Positions 12,405-24,204 of a DNA stretch of 64,000 nt are shown here, piece after piece. Below the pieces are notes generated by a model that searched no databases, was not told where the DNA came from, and saw only the letters and a program-made list of their open reading frames with translations. The position numbers and the translations under genes are program-made. Position 1 is the first letter of the stretch. Each line of letters begins with the position of its first letter. The DNA lies in assembly GCF_037893015.1 (NCBI RefSeq), contig NC_133666.1:161807051-161871050 (forward strand), given 5' to 3'. This stretch comes from Macrotis lagotis. Lineage: Eukaryota; Chordata; Mammalia; Peramelemorphia; Peramelidae.

Positions 12405-13190
12405 TTTTTTTGTGAATGGATTTCATTTTTTACAATTACATAGTTTTCAACATTAATTTTTATAAAATTTTGAGTTTGAAATTTTTTCTCCCTCCTTCTC
12501 TCCCTCCCTCCCATGTTCCCTTCCCAAGATGACAAGGAATCTGATATAATCTATTCACATACAATCAGGCAATATAGTCCCACATTAGGCATGTTGTGAA
12601 AGAAGAAGGAAAAATAAAAGGGGAAAGCTACCAAAAAACCCAACAAAAAATGTGGAAATAGTATGCTTTAATTTGTATCAGAATCTACAATTCTTTTTCT
12701 GGATATAGATAGCATTTTCCAATATGAGTCTTTTGTAATTTTCTTGGGTCATTCTGTTGCTCAGAAGAAATGTCAATCATAGTCGATCATTTCACAATGT
12801 TGCTGCTACTATGTACAATATTCTCCTGGTTCTGCTTGTTTCACTCAACATCAATTCACATAAATCTTTCTAGGTTTTTTTGAAATCTGTCTAATCATTA
12901 TTTCTTCTTGCACAATAGTATTCCACTACATTCATATACCACAACTTTTTCAGCCATTGCCCAACTGATGGGCATTCCTTCAGTTTCCAATTCTTTGCCA
13001 CCACAAACTGAGCTGCTATTAATATTTTTGTCCCTGTGAGTCCTTTGTCTTTTTTAATGAACTTTTTGATATTACTACATAAAAGAATATGCACAGATTT
13101 ATTGCCCTTGGACATAGTTCCAAATAGCATCTTCTCCACCATTTATCATTTCTTTTATCAGCCATATTAGCAAGTCTGATAGATTTATTC
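12405..13190 (-). mobile_element. L1 LINE 3' end, different subfamily
   Basis: The reverse complement holds the ORF2 C-terminal tail (KILIAAQFVVAKNWKLKECP at about 12,950-13,040) followed by a 3' UTR unlike that of the neighbouring L1. 5'-truncated and dead. It may have been a separate insertion from the copy at 10,105-12,010 since the 3' UTR is present again. Confidence 0.88.
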
Positions 13191-13479
13191 CATTTTGATT
13201 TTATAGAAAAAAGAAAATTTAGGACTAGACTGGTGGGAATTGAACTTTTTCATTCAATGACGTAAGTGCAGAGATTAGAATAGCACCATATTTCCCAATT
13301 CCTGGTCCAGCATTCCTTCTATTATGTTATCTTTATTTCTTTGTACTGTTTTCATTTCTATATGTCCTCAATTACAGCTTTGAGTAACAGATGACTGCAT
13401 TACTAATTCTGCATTTCCCTGAAACACTAGCATCATAATAGAGCTAACCAGTTCTCTAAATGACTGATGGGAAGAAAAG

Positions 13480-13600
13480 AATCATAGAATCTTGGAAGTG
13501 ATTCCAGAGACCACCTAGTTCATCCTACTCATTTTATCAAGGAGGAAACTGAGTGATGTGACTTGTCAGAGGCCAAATGTACAATAAGTGACATTCAGAA
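13480..13600 (-). mobile_element. MIR-like fragment
   Basis: ACTCATTTTATCAAGGAGGAAACTGAG-type wording followed by GTGACTTGTCAGAGG is a diverged reverse MIR or CORE-SINE body. Confidence 0.5.
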
Positions 13601-13814
13601 ATTCTATTGGTGGCCTGAATTTTATGATTGAGTTTAGATTTTCCTCTTGCTAGGTCATCCCATAACTGCATACATATTTCATGAAATGATTTATAACATC
13701 TAGTGAAAATAAAGCTGGAAATCAGAAAAAAACAATGAAGTTTGCACTGTGAACTCTTCATTTGCTTTTCACTTATAGAAAGACTGGCATTCTATAGTAA
13801 ACAAACAAAACAAA

Positions 13815-13970
13815 AACACATAGAGCTGGAATTAGAAAACTCATCTGAGATCCAACTTGGCTACTTACTATATGTGTGTAACCTTAGGAAGGTTACTTCT
13901 CATCCTTGGATCTTAGTTTCTCCATCTATAAATTGAAAGTAATAGAGTAGATAATTTTTTAGAGCTTTTT
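13815..13970 (+). mobile_element. MIR/CORE-SINE fragment
   Basis: GAGCTGGAATTAGAAAACTC, then GTGTGTAACCTTAGGAAGG and TTAGTTTCTCCATCTATAAA is the sense CORE region of a MIR-like SINE. Confidence 0.65.
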
Positions 13971-14248
13971 CAGGACTAAATTTTATTGATCTTTGATTGT
14001 TGAGCTTCTTTTGATTGTATGAAAATGTGAGAGTGAAAAATTCATTGTATGGAAGTGAAACCCTAATCTTTAAATAATAAGCTATAACAGAACAAAGAAA
14101 TTAAAGATTTTTTTAATCCACCTTAATTAGGTACTTTTCAAAGCACCTTATTTGGAACTATTGTGCATAATGCGAAGTTATTTTCTTCAATTCAAAGTAC
14201 CAGTTGGAGCAAAAATTATATGCTGTCACAATGGAGATAATTATAGTG

Positions 14249-14280
<32 letters not shown>

Positions 14281-14741
14281 GTCATAACAATGTCCATGAA
14301 TGACCCATTTCTGAGAATGAAGGTTATTACTTTTCACAGGCATGGCAAAATCCATACATTTTCATTGAATTTAAAGACATAATCATACCAAACTTTGCTA
14401 AATGAAACACAGGAGAACAGAATTTGACTCTTATCTTCATAGCCAGAATAAGATTTTTTTATAGTTCCAGAATAAAATATTACCATTAGGATAGAAAGAT
14501 CCAAATGAGCAATCTGAAGAATTGTAGTTTGTCACAGTAGAGTTGCAAATTCTTACCTCAGTTGCTGGATAGTTATCTTTGACTTCTAATTTGATATCAT
14601 GAGCTAATTTGAGCATGTAAACTGTTTACACCTTAGACAATGATTCTGGCATACAGTAGGCAATTAATAAATAGTTGCTTAATTGATCTTACTTTTGAAC
14701 ATATTCTAAAGGGAAGGGGCACCAAGGATATGAAAAAGCAT

Positions 14742-14773
<32 letters not shown>

Positions 14774-15026
14774 TCCAAATGTATGAATATATACATATGT
14801 ACATAGGAATGTATATATATATATATACATGATGGTATATGAAAATGATTGCATCATGAAAAATGTTTATTAAAAACTTAGAAAAATTTGGCAAAACCTA
14901 TATAAACAAATGCAAGGTGAAAAAACAGAATTAGAAGAGAATACATAATAACTAAAATGATCTACATTAAAACGATTCTGAAAGACAAACAAACTCAGAT
15001 GAATTACAATGATCAATCTTTGTCTT
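13970..15026. other. Unassigned sequence with TA microsatellites
   Basis: Contains (TA)n near 14,249-14,280, 14,744-14,765 and 14,810-14,827. Open frames here are TA-repeat artefacts. Nothing else recognised. Confidence 0.4.
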
Positions 15027-15038
15027 AAAAATGGTTGT

Positions 15039-15183
15039 TGGGGTAGCTAGGTGGTGCAGTGGATAGAACACCAACCCTGATGTCAGGAGGACCTGAGTTC
15101 AAATCTGGCCTCAGACACTTAATAATTACCTAGCTGTATGGCCTTGGGCAAGCCACTTAACCCTATTGCCTTGAAAAAAACTA
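15039..15183 (+). mobile_element. Marsupial tRNA-derived SINE, full length
   Basis: Starts GGGGTAGCTAGGTGGTGCAG and runs through TCAGGAGGACCTGAGTTCAA to an A-rich tail. The flanks AAAAATGGTTGT (15,027-15,038) and AAAAATTGGTTGT form an imperfect target duplication. Confidence 0.95.
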
Positions 15184-15945
15184 AAAAATTGGTTGTCAAA
15201 GAAGATTATGATTTTCATATTTATTGATAAGGTATGAGTAATGAATTCAATAATAATAATTTAGTTTCTAAAGATCCTTTTTCGCAGGCAGACTCTGGTT
15301 CAGGGAAAACAGTGGAAACAAAGCAGTTAGAGTAATTTGTTTTAATCCTGACAAGTCCTGCATTCTTTTGTCTGTTAAGTGAACCATAAACTGTACTATA
15401 CCCTAGCAAAATTAATAATGCATCCCCAAGACTATACAGTCAACTAAACCATTCCCAAAGGACTAGAGGAAATCTTTTTGGTCCTACCTGGATGGTCATG
15501 GCTCCCAAGACTTTCTATAATTGTTGCATTATCTTGCAAGATGGACTTGTTTTAGGTTATCTCTCAAGCTCCAAAACTCCCATCCCTTTCAAGTTATGAT
15601 CATGTAAATATTGTCTGCTTAAACTACAACAAGGTAGTTTTAAAGAAGGAATAATCCCTTGTTTTGCAAATCTGTTCTTTGCAATGAAAGAAATTTATAA
15701 ACTGCTACCTGATAATTGGCATTCTGTCTTGGTCTGCTCTATCACATCCAGAGACTGACTCAGTTAAAAAATTGGTTAACATGTGTAATGGACCATATTT
15801 CCCTTCTCTTGGTAGGCAAATGGGAGACTAAGGATACACAGTTCTTCACAAACTGTGAGATATGGGGAAGCATTTGCTCATTTTCTAGGACTGTCACTAG
15901 CATGTGAAGGCTTTCCCTGACAGAATGGACAAATAAGAAAATTTA
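15184..15945. other. Unassigned intergenic sequence
   Basis: Moderately AT-rich, no recognised repeat or coding homology. Confidence 0.4.
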
Positions 15946-15949
15946 TTCC

Positions 15950-16215
15950 AATGACAATGAAAGCAGCTTAAGCAGGTGTGGAGCCCTTAGAGCTTAGTCA
16001 GACATTAAGATCATTTACTGCATCTTGGGTCACTGTCCATCATTCTGATTTTTGTCTTGCCATTGGATTTTGATTGACTTTGGAAGAGAGAGTAAGGCTG
16101 AAAAATTTGTTCATCTCTGCCTCACTTAAATTCAATTCAGGGATCAGTTAAGACATTGCCCTAAGATGCCATTGACCCTTGTTGAAAATGAAAGGTACAC
16201 AACAATGACTCAGGG
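15950..16215 (+). mobile_element. Marsupial repeat with ACAACAATGA-type tail, perhaps an RTE 3' end
   Basis: TACTGCATCTTGGGTCACTG, TTGCCATTGGATTTTGATTG and AGAGTAAGGCTGAAAA, ending GAAAATGAAAGGTACACAACAA, match a repeat I recall as common in marsupials whose tail is CAA-rich. RTE LINEs have such microsatellite tails, hence the tentative class. Confidence 0.5.
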
Positions 16216-16745
16216 TACTGATTTCTTCTGTTCTTGTCCTCTGTCTACTTCCTGGTATAGCTTACCATAATATATTAGACTACCATCATTTTTTGAGCTT
16301 TGCCAGTGGAGTGGTAGAATCAAATTGAGAATGGGTCTAGTCATGCAGAGAGACGGTGCCATTTCTTCTCCTAGCTAGCTCTTCATCCTTTGAACATTTC
16401 CCCAACCACATTTATTGTTCAAGTATACAATATAGTTAACCAGGTCACAAAAGGGAATTCAAAATGAAGAAATCATGCCTACTAAAGAAATAGTTCCCAA
16501 TGGCATATTCTGTTACACTCCCTGGAGCTCCTCTTCAATATACAACTACAGTTTCCATTCAAGTTTGGTTATTACTGTGGTTCTTTAGCTAGTGTGTTAT
16601 TGTCAGTTACTATGCTTTTCTAGGAAGGATAGACACAAGTAGCCTAGAATTACCAGAAATCTTTCCAGTTCAGTTCTTTCAAGCCTCTGCTCTGCTTTTT
16701 TTCACCTACCAGGCAAGGGAATTGAGGAGGTACTTATTGTTATTA
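16216..16745. other. Unassigned intergenic sequence
   Basis: No repeat or gene recognised. Confidence 0.35.
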
Positions 16746-16749
16746 TTCA

Positions 16750-16972
16750 TTTTTTTCAGTTCCATCCAATTCTTTGTGATCCCATTTGGGTTTTATATGG
16801 CAAAAACACTGGAGTGGTTTGTCATTTCTTTTACAGATGAGGCAATCAGTGTTAAAGTGAATTGTACACGATCAGAGCCAGCCAAGTGACTCAGGTTAGA
16901 TCTGGACTCAGGAGGACCAGTCTTCCTGATTTCAGACCCAGAGTCTTTACACTGAACCATCTAGCTGGCTGA
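16750..16972 (-). mobile_element. Mar1-type CORE-SINE with RTE-derived tail
   Basis: CAATTCTTTGTGATCCCATT and ACACTGGAGTGGTTTGTCAT are the BovB/RTE-like 3' tail in reverse, followed by the SINE body (GATGAGGCAATCAG, GGACTCAGGAGGACC) and a head ending ACCATCTAGCTGGC. Confidence 0.85.
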
Positions 16973-17204
16973 AAAGGTATCAGCTTTTCTATTTGAATAT
17001 TCTCTCAGTAAAATATCCTAGCTTAACATACAGTGACCATTTACATTTTCCAGATTCCTCTTGTAATCTTATGCATAGTAGTGGCTTGGAATAAAATTAG
17101 CAAGTCTATTTGTGCTCCAGAACATTTATTGTCTTCATTCACTTTTTTTTCATATTCAACTGAAATATTCAAAGTTCGGTTTGGAATGCCTTATCTTCAC
17201 TTTT

Positions 17205-17450
17205 TAGGTAGCTAGGTAGATGGAGTTCTGGGTCTGCAGTCCAATAAAATTTAAATTCAATCTCAGACACCCACTAGCTGTGTGACCTTGAACAAGTCTC
17301 TTAACCTTTGCTTGAATTTCCTCAATTGTAAAAGTTGGATAGTAATAGCATCTATCTCCCAGGGTTGTCTGAGACTCAATGATTTAATATTTGTGAAGCA
17401 CTTAACATAATGTCTGTTACATTATAGCTACTATTTATTATATAATATAA
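17205..17450 (+). mobile_element. CORE-SINE (MIR/Mar1-type), near full length
   Basis: Head GGTAGCTAGGTAGATGG, core GCTGTGTGACCTTGAACAAG and a tail with GTGAAGCACTTAACATAATG. The body is diverged, so it is old. Confidence 0.82.
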
Positions 17451-17454
17451 TTAC

Positions 17455-17865
17455 TATTGTTATTTTTGCTTCTGTTTTTGCCTCTTACAGCCTCAACTTT
17501 GATGAAGTCTAAATAAGATGCACTCATACAAAAGCAAAAATAAGTATTTTTTATTATTTGTGCAAATTTTGGTTGTAACATTTTGTGATATATAAATTTG
17601 AAGATCTGGAGGTTTATTTTATTTCAATTTTTCAGTTTTAATGATTCATAGTTGAAAATTATATCTTACAAAGATATGTTGATTTAAATGAAAAATATAT
17701 CATTCTCTGTTCTTATTTAATAATATTTTCCAACTTTATCTTATTATACATTTTTGAAAGTTTATTAGAATATTTCTATTTTTCATGCTGTAACTTGTTT
17801 TTGTTCAGACCAGAAGAAAATGTCTCATTCTTATATTTTTCCATGTAATTTCAAAACCTATTGTA
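17455..17865. other. Unassigned AT-rich sequence
   Basis: Nothing recognised. Confidence 0.35.
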
Positions 17866-17869
17866 ACAC

Positions 17870-18250
17870 CTCATCTGGAAGAAAGGTCACAATTTTGTTT
17901 CTAGGTCCTATAGTGTGTAGATATGAATGTTTCTGTTGGTGATATACATATTTTTTTAGTAAAGCAGAGAGGAGAAAATAAGCATCCAAGAGGGGAGGAT
18001 GGTCCACAGCATCTATCAATTGCTGCAGATTGATCAAGAGTATGGGTTGAGGAAAGGCCATAAGATTTGGAAACTAAGAAGTCATAAGTAAGTTTGAAGA
18101 GGAAAATTTCATCTGCATAGTAATAGTCATGGAGAAGGTGGAGGTTGAGTATCTGGGAGACTGGAAGAATTGTCCCATTCTTGACAGAAAAAGGAAAATT
18201 TGGAATCAAAGTAGGTTTTGAGTGAAAAGATAATGTAGCAAAGTCTTCCA
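17870..18250 (-). mobile_element. L2 LINE fragment (reverse-transcriptase region)
   Basis: Minus-strand frames give LLINLQQLIDAVDHPPLL (about 17,970-18,040), a match to the L2 RT segment LLDLSAAFDTVDH, preceded by FKLTYDFLVSKSYGL, matching L2 KVTNDLLVAKSNGL. Frames are shifted, so this is a dead piece. The 116-codon frame here is a side product. Confidence 0.8.
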
Positions 18251-18285
18251 AGCAGGTTCCAAACTATTACTATTTGATCATCCTG

Positions 18286-18295
18286 TGCTATTTAC
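18286..18295. repeat. Left target-site duplication of SINE doublet
   Basis: TGCTATTTAC, repeated at 18,615-18,624. Confidence 0.85.
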
Positions 18296-18464
18296 CCTTT
18301 TTTTGTTTGTTTGTTTGTTTGTTTGTTTAAGGCAAATGGGGTTAAGTGGCTTGCCCAAGGCCACACAGATAGGTAATTATTAAGTGTCTGAGACCAGATT
18401 TGAACCCAGGTACTCCTGACTCCAAAGCCAGTGCTTTATTCACTATGCCACCTAGAAGCCCCCT
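18296..18464 (-). mobile_element. Marsupial SINE, left member of a doublet
   Basis: (GTTT)n-rich tail, then GGGGTTAAGTGGCTTGCCCA and GCCACCTAGAAGCCCC. It abuts a second SINE in the same orientation. Confidence 0.93.
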
Positions 18465-18614
18465 GTTTGTTTGTTTTTTACAAGACAATGAGGTTAAGTG
18501 ACTTGCCAAAGGTCATACAGCTAAGTAAGGGTTACATGTCTGAAATCAAATTTGAATTCAAGTCCTCTTGATTCCAGGTCCAGTACTCTATCCACCATGC
18601 AGCCTAGCTGCCCC
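18465..18614 (-). mobile_element. Marsupial SINE, right member of a doublet
   Basis: Also begins with GTTTGTTTGTTTTTT and ends CAGCCTAGCTGCCCC. It is more diverged than its partner, which suggests it was the earlier insertion. The pair shares one outer target duplication (TGCTATTTAC). Confidence 0.92.
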
Positions 18615-18624
18615 TGCTATTTAC

Positions 18625-18983
18625 TTCTTCACACCAAAATACTAAAGTTAAGGTGGGAAGAAGGAGGTTCAATCAATTTTTTGAACATCATGTCTGACTT
18701 TGAGATCAACTCTTGATTCATTATCCACTCTGCTTCACATCTGTGTGCATGTGTTTGTGTAAATGTATATGTATATTGCATGTGTGTGTGTGTTCTATTG
18801 AAACATTTAACTGGTAAGTAAAAGAGGATCTATATATCTATATCTTTATCTATGTATCTATCTTTTATTATCCATATAAACATCATTTTCTTTATTTGAA
18901 ATACATAAGGGTTTTTGTTTTTAGTATATACATATGTACATCACAATACATACATCCTTGTATATTTTGTTGTCTGTCTCCTG

Positions 18984-19037
<54 letters not shown>

Positions 19038-19540
19038 TCTCTCCCCAGACTTTTAAGTTCATGGAATCATAGTTCATTGGTTATATAGAACTCCTGGTGA
19101 GAAAACTCCCTTTACAAATGCATATTGGCAACTGTTCTGTAATTATAGCCTTAGAAATTTGCCTACAAATCTCTGCCTCAATTTTAATTAACTGCGATTT
19201 AGAAAAGGAATTAGAATCTAACGGTGTATGGGAGATAGAAAGAAATAGCTATAAGTTTTAAAAATAGCCCACCATTAACAATCTGTACCAAATCGATCTA
19301 TATCTATGGTTCAGTCAACCTTTAAAAAAGCTGGACAATAGCTAAGATAATTATTTGGAGGAAATTATTGCTATTATAAAATGTAATCAATGGTTTATTG
19401 CAGCAAAAAGAGATGTTCCCTCCCCTAATTTCCTATCTACCCCACCTCTCCTCACCCTAATTCCCTTGCTGAAACTCTGGTTTAATGATTTTTCTCTTTT
19501 TTCCTACAGTGGCAGGAAGACTACAATGATAGCAGTCATC
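18625..19540. other. Unassigned sequence with (TC)n tract
   Basis: Apart from GT/TA-rich patches and the TC tract at 18,981-19,044, nothing is recognised. Confidence 0.35.
18981..19044. repeat. (TC)n microsatellite
   Basis: Near-pure CT repeat; mirror symmetry could allow triplex DNA. Confidence 0.96.
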
Positions 19541-19544
19541 TGAA

Positions 19545-20035
19545 TGCAGCAATATAGGACTCATCTTTTAAAGGTTTTCCATTTTAATATCCCTTAATGA
19601 CCAATAATGAATTCTTTATAGTTAATCTGCTTTTCTCATGAAAACAATCTAGATGGTTAAAAAAAATCAATCATTAATGAGCAGTAAATGGCAGCACCAC
19701 AACAACACAGCTGTATTTTTGTTAAAGTGATTAAACATTGTCTGAATACATAATTGCATGGTTAATAAGAATGTTGAGCACCAAGTCAAGCATTGTTGCT
19801 AATGATGACAGATTATGATGCTACAAATGTTTCAGAGTAATGGGGCTAAATTTTCAAAAGCAGCCCCCAGAACAGAATGCACACAGACCAAGTATTCAAT
19901 TTGCATGGGCCATTACCATGTTTGTCCATGACATTTAGGACATTTACAATTGAGACTTTTTACAAAAATCTGGCCTGTTATTACTGAAATGTCTGTAATT
20001 AACAGTAACTGAACTCCTGTCACCCCAAGACTAGT
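19545..20035. promoter_or_regulatory. Candidate conserved noncoding element
   Basis: About 490 bases without recognisable repeats, dense in homeodomain-like cores (CATTAATGAG, TAATTGCATGGTTAAT, CTAATGATGACAGATTATGA) and of more balanced composition than its flanks. This is the texture of vertebrate developmental enhancers, but the call rests on texture alone. Confidence 0.35.
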
Positions 20036-20535
20036 GGAAGATAGAGGAGATATTTATGTGTGGGTATGTCATAATAACCCATGCTCTTTATTTCTTTTAA
20101 GAACTTTGAAAAACTATTTAAAGAATTAATAATGCTCATATGACAGAAAAATATTTTGGGTAGGTTTGGAAGGGAAAGGGCTCTTGTCTGAATTCATAGC
20201 TCTTATTGCTTGTACCCCCTAATTGGGACATATCTACAAGTTTACTTGTGCCGTGTGGCACTCTTGCATTAATGACCTATATTGTTATTTAAAAACCTAT
20301 ATTTTGTTAAGTATGTTTTGGAATTTTATATTTATATTTTGCTTTTACACCACTGTCACTTATTAATATAGTCTGATTCTGGTAAAGTTAATGAAGTATC
20401 TTCATGACAGGCTTATTGGGATAGAGTTATGCCCATAAATTAATTAAGGTAATATATATTTTTTATCAATGCCATAATCTAGTCAGGAGAACTGAACATC
20501 TTACTGGTTCTTTAATTATTTTTTTATTTCATAAT
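20036..20535. other. Unassigned intergenic sequence
   Basis: Nothing recognised. Confidence 0.35.
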
Positions 20536-20539
20536 AATC

Positions 20540-21290
20540 ATTTTGTAATAGCATTCCCTAGACAAATCTTGACTATGCATTGGTAGATTGACTCCTACAT
20601 ATTTTTTGTAATTTGTAGCTATTTTGAAAAGGACTCTCCTATTATTTCTTCTTGAAATATTTTATTATTGTTATAATAGATGTTTTTATGATTTTATTTT
20701 GTATCCTGATGCTTTGCTGAAGATGTTGAGTAAATTAAATTTTTTTGATTCTTTTGAGTTTCCTATGTATTCATCATATCAACAGCAAATAACTGGAAGA
20801 AGGGGGAAATTGTTGGATGCTATTATGCATCGAGAACCGTATGAGCACTTTGTTAATATAGTCTCACTTGATTCTTGCAAATTACCTTTTGAAGTAGGTG
20901 TTGCATTATCCTTATTTTACAGTTGAGAAAATTTAAGCAGAAAGAGATTAATAAATGTTTTACCTAGAGTCACACAGCTAGAACATATTTGCGGTCTGAT
21001 CTGAACTCAGATTCCTAGCTCTAACGCTTTCAATCTGTCCACCGTGTTATGCAATGCCTCAATAGAGACATATTTGAATCATCTTTGCTTATATTTGTAC
21101 CTTTCATTTCTGTTATTTTTTTATTGATGTTATTGCTAGTATATCCAGAATGATGTCAAATACTGATGATGAAAAGGAGCATCCTGATTTTATTGCTAAA
21201 TTTGTTGGGAAAATTTCTAATATTTCCTTGATGCATATAATACCATCTTTGGGGTTTTACATAAATATTTTTGCTGAGTTGTTTTTCAGT
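20540..21290 (-). mobile_element. Old L1 ORF2 fragment, split by a MIR
   Basis: GGTAGATTGACTCCTACATA, TTTTGTATCCTGATGCTTTG and, beyond the inserted SINE, GATGATGAAAAGGAGCATCC are reverse L1 RT-region wordings that also occur in the better preserved L1 at 25,490-25,990. Strongly diverged. Confidence 0.65.
20815..21065 (-). mobile_element. MIR-like SINE inserted in old L1
   Basis: TTATTTTACAGTTGAGAAAA, GAGTCACACAGCTAGAACAT and TCTGAACTCAGATTCC are the reverse MIR body. Confidence 0.8.
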
Positions 21291-21291
21291 T

Positions 21292-21502
21292 ATATGTAAC
21301 TCTTTATGTCTTCATTTGTGGTTTGCAAAAACATTAGAGTGGTTTGCCATTTACTTCTTCAGTTAATTTTACAGATGAGAAAACTGAAGCAAACAGGTTT
21401 AGGTGAATTGTCCAAGATCATATATCAATAAGTGTTTGAGAAAGTCAGATTTGAATTTAGGAAGATGAGCCTTCCTAACTTTAGACCTGGCACTTTATAC
21501 AA
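21292..21502 (-). mobile_element. Mar1-type CORE-SINE
   Basis: ACATTAGAGTGGTTTGCCAT (RTE-like tail), GATGAGAAAACTGAAGCAAA and AGATGAGCCTTCCTAACTTT. Head is eroded. Confidence 0.82.
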
Positions 21503-21699
21503 TATACATACACATCTGTGTTTATATGTATATGTGTTTATGTATATATAACTTTATATTTATGTTTTAAAATGATCCTTTTACATCTATGTTTTATAGG
21601 TTTATAGTATAGATTTTTGCTTATTTTGTCAGTTTTCCCCTCTATCTTTCAGTATAATCATGGGGGCTTCTCTTAATATCCTTAATCCTGCAGCTACCA

Positions 21700-22985
21700 T
21701 TTCTTGTTGTATATTTCAAAGTGGATACTTTATAAGCACCTGAAATGCAAATTGTCTCAAATAGTACTCATCTTTCAATTGTCTTTTCATTCCCTAAGGT
21801 TAGTGAATTCAGCTTTATTTTTAACTTTTCACTGTCCATCAAAAATACTGACCAGGGTACTCAGTCTTCTCATTATAGTTCTAAGATCTATCCTTTTCTC
21901 TTTACTCATGACCATCACTGTAATTCAGGCTCTTTTCACCTATTGCCTTCTTTTGAATTGGCCTGTCTATCTCATTCCTCTCATCCCAAATCCATTGGAT
22001 ATTTACCTTCCAAAATGGTTTTCCTAAAAGTTTGGTCACTTTTCTACTCAATAAATTCTAATAATTCTCTGTTGTTTCCAGAATCAAATATAAGTTTTCC
22101 TTTTAGATTTTTATGTTCTTCACAACCTACCCCAACAAAGGTTGGTTTTAAAAAGTTAAAACCTTGTTTTACTTTCCTATATTCTCTGATCTTTCCTTTT
22201 TTTGTAATTGATATTTTATGTTATCTTTCAAATTATATGTAATGATAGTTTTTCAATAGCTATCCATTTGCAAATTTATGAGTTCCACATTTTTTACCAC
22301 CCTCCCTTCCCACCCCCCTCCTCTTGCCGGTGAACAATCTGGTAAAAGTTGTCCATTTGTTTTTAACATATTTACATACTAGTCATTGTGAGTAAGAGGA
22401 ATTAGAACGAAGGGAAAAGAAAGAGCTAGGAAGGAAAAGCATGAAAAGTTTTAATAAAGTGAATATATCATGCTTTCAGATTCTGTGCCCCCCCCATTCT
22501 GGATGTGGATGGTGTTGTCTAAGACATCTCACAGGGTTGTCCTTGATCTCTGAATTGCTGAGAGGAGCTACATCTATCATAAAGGATCATATGTCATCTT
22601 TCTTGATGTCACCACCACACCACACTCCAGTGATGATTTCCATGCCTTTGTAATGCAGTTCTCTATACTTAAAATGCATTCTTACTTCATTTTCACCTCT
22701 TAGAATTACTTCTTTTTTGCAAAAACCCTGCTTAAGCGACCTTCACTATAAAGCCTTTTTCTGATTGATTAATTAATTACTTGGGATTTCCCTGCCTCCA
22801 TCAAAAAAGTTCCTTATGTTTATTTTCTTTATGTTTTGCACATAACATTTTTATGTACATGTCTCTTTTGATAAGCTCCTTGAGGGCTGTGTCTATTGTA
22901 CTTTTAGATTTTGTATATCCATTGCTTAATATATTACTTGACACATAGTAGGCTCTTAATAAGTGTATCTTGATTGATTAATTTA
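21700..22985 (+). mobile_element. L2 LINE 3' part, interrupted by an L1 fragment
   Basis: CAAAATGGTTTTCCTAAAAG, TACTCAATAAATTCTAATAA and GAATCAAATATAAG match the L2 region before the 3' end. After the L1 piece it resumes and ends with AAGCTCCTTGAGGGCTGTGT and GACACATAGTAGGCTCTTAA, the typical L2 3' terminus. The long plus-strand frames at 21,704-22,242 are open by chance in this fossil. Confidence 0.75.
22225..22605 (-). mobile_element. L1 3' UTR/tail fragment inserted in L2
   Basis: CCACCCTCCCTTCCC, then GTGAACAATCTGGTAAAAG and TTTACATACTAGTCATTGTG, GTTGTCCTTGATCTCTGAATT resemble the reverse 3' region of an old marsupial L1. Confidence 0.6.
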
Positions 22986-23559
22986 TTTGGTATGATTTCA
23001 TTATTGATATGGTTAATTATGTTAATTGCTTCTCTAATAAAGATTCATATTGGAATCCCTGAAAGAAATAAAACTTTGTCATTTTGAAATAATAATATAA
23101 AAAATTGCTAGCATTTATATTACACTTCCTATGTGTTAGGCATTGTGCAAAGTTCTTTACCATTGTTATTTTATTTGGTCCTCACAACAGCCCCAAGAAG
23201 AGAGTGTTATTATTTCCTCCACTTTGCTGTTGGGGAAATTGCAGGAGTCACACAGCTAGTAAGTATATGAGTCCTGATTTGAACTTTGGTCTTCCTGATT
23301 ATAGACACAGTGCTCTATTTACTAAATCTTATAGATGTCTTCTAAAAGTGAAAATATTTTTGAATATACCATTGCATTATTTTTACTGGGATTTAAAATT
23401 GTTTTTAGAAATTAAACATCATTTAACAATAATATTTGTCTACAATTCTTTCTTTGCTTTAATCCTTCTTTGATATAAATATTAGTCAAATTTATTTTAT
23501 AAATAATTTGATAGAGTGTTTTTTCCCTCAAATTGTGAGAATAATTTGTGAAGTGTAGG
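22986..23559 (-). mobile_element. Old L1 (outer), left part, with a MIR inside
   Basis: TATTGATATGGTTAATTATG and CCCTCAAATTGTGAGAATAA are diverged reverse L1 RT-region sequence. The element appears to continue at 29,561 beyond the younger L1. Confidence 0.5.
23100..23335 (-). mobile_element. MIR-like SINE
   Basis: CTATGTGTTAGGCATTGTGC, TTGGTCCTCACAACAGCCCC, GGAGTCACACAGCTAGTAAG and AACTTTGGTCTTCCTG in order: a near full-length reverse MIR. Confidence 0.88.
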
Positions 23560-23576
23560 GATTAATTATTCTTTTA
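23560..23576. repeat. Left target-site duplication of L1
   Basis: GATTAATTATTCTTTTA, identical to 29,544-29,560. Confidence 0.95.
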
Positions 23577-24204
23577 TTTATTTATTTATTTAAAAATTTT
23601 AATGAATTTTACAATTTTAACCCTAATCTCTCTTCCCTCCCCTCTCCCCCCACTGAAGGCAGTCTGATAGTCTTTGCATTGTTCCATGCTATACATTGAT
23701 CAAAATTTAAGGTGTTGAGAGAAAAATCATATCCTAAAGGAAAAAAATAGAATATAAGAGATAGTAAAATTACATAATAAGAACTTTTTTTAATTAAAAG
23801 TAATAGTCTTTGGTCTTTGTTTAAACTCCACAATTCTTTTTTTGGATGCAGATCACAGATACCATAAAATTGTCCCTGACTGTTGCATGAAATGAACAAG
23901 CTCATTAAGACTCATCAACCCCATGTTGCTGATATGGTGTACAGTGTTCTTCTGGTTCTGCTCATATTGCTCTACATCAGTTCATGTAAATCCTTCCAGG
24001 TTTCTCTGAATTCCCATCCATCCTGGTTTCTAATAGAATAATAGGGTTCCATAATGTACATATATAATAATTTGTTCAGTCCTTCCCCAATTAATGCACA
24101 TTCACTCAATTTCCAATTCCTAGCCACCACAAACAAGGCTGCTATTAATAATTTTTTTAAAGTGATGGATGTTTTTACCCTTTTTTTATGATCTCTTCAG
24201 GGTA

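Noticed and set aside
15039-15183. tRNA gene candidates at the SINE heads
   Set aside because: The heads are SINE promoters with A/B-box-like pieces and lack a full cloverleaf; copies are numerous and followed by A tails.
21704-22242. Plus-strand frames of 107 and 165 codons
   Set aside because: They overlap each other in different frames within an L2 fossil and do not follow the L2 protein; pyrimidine-rich sequence lacks stops by composition.
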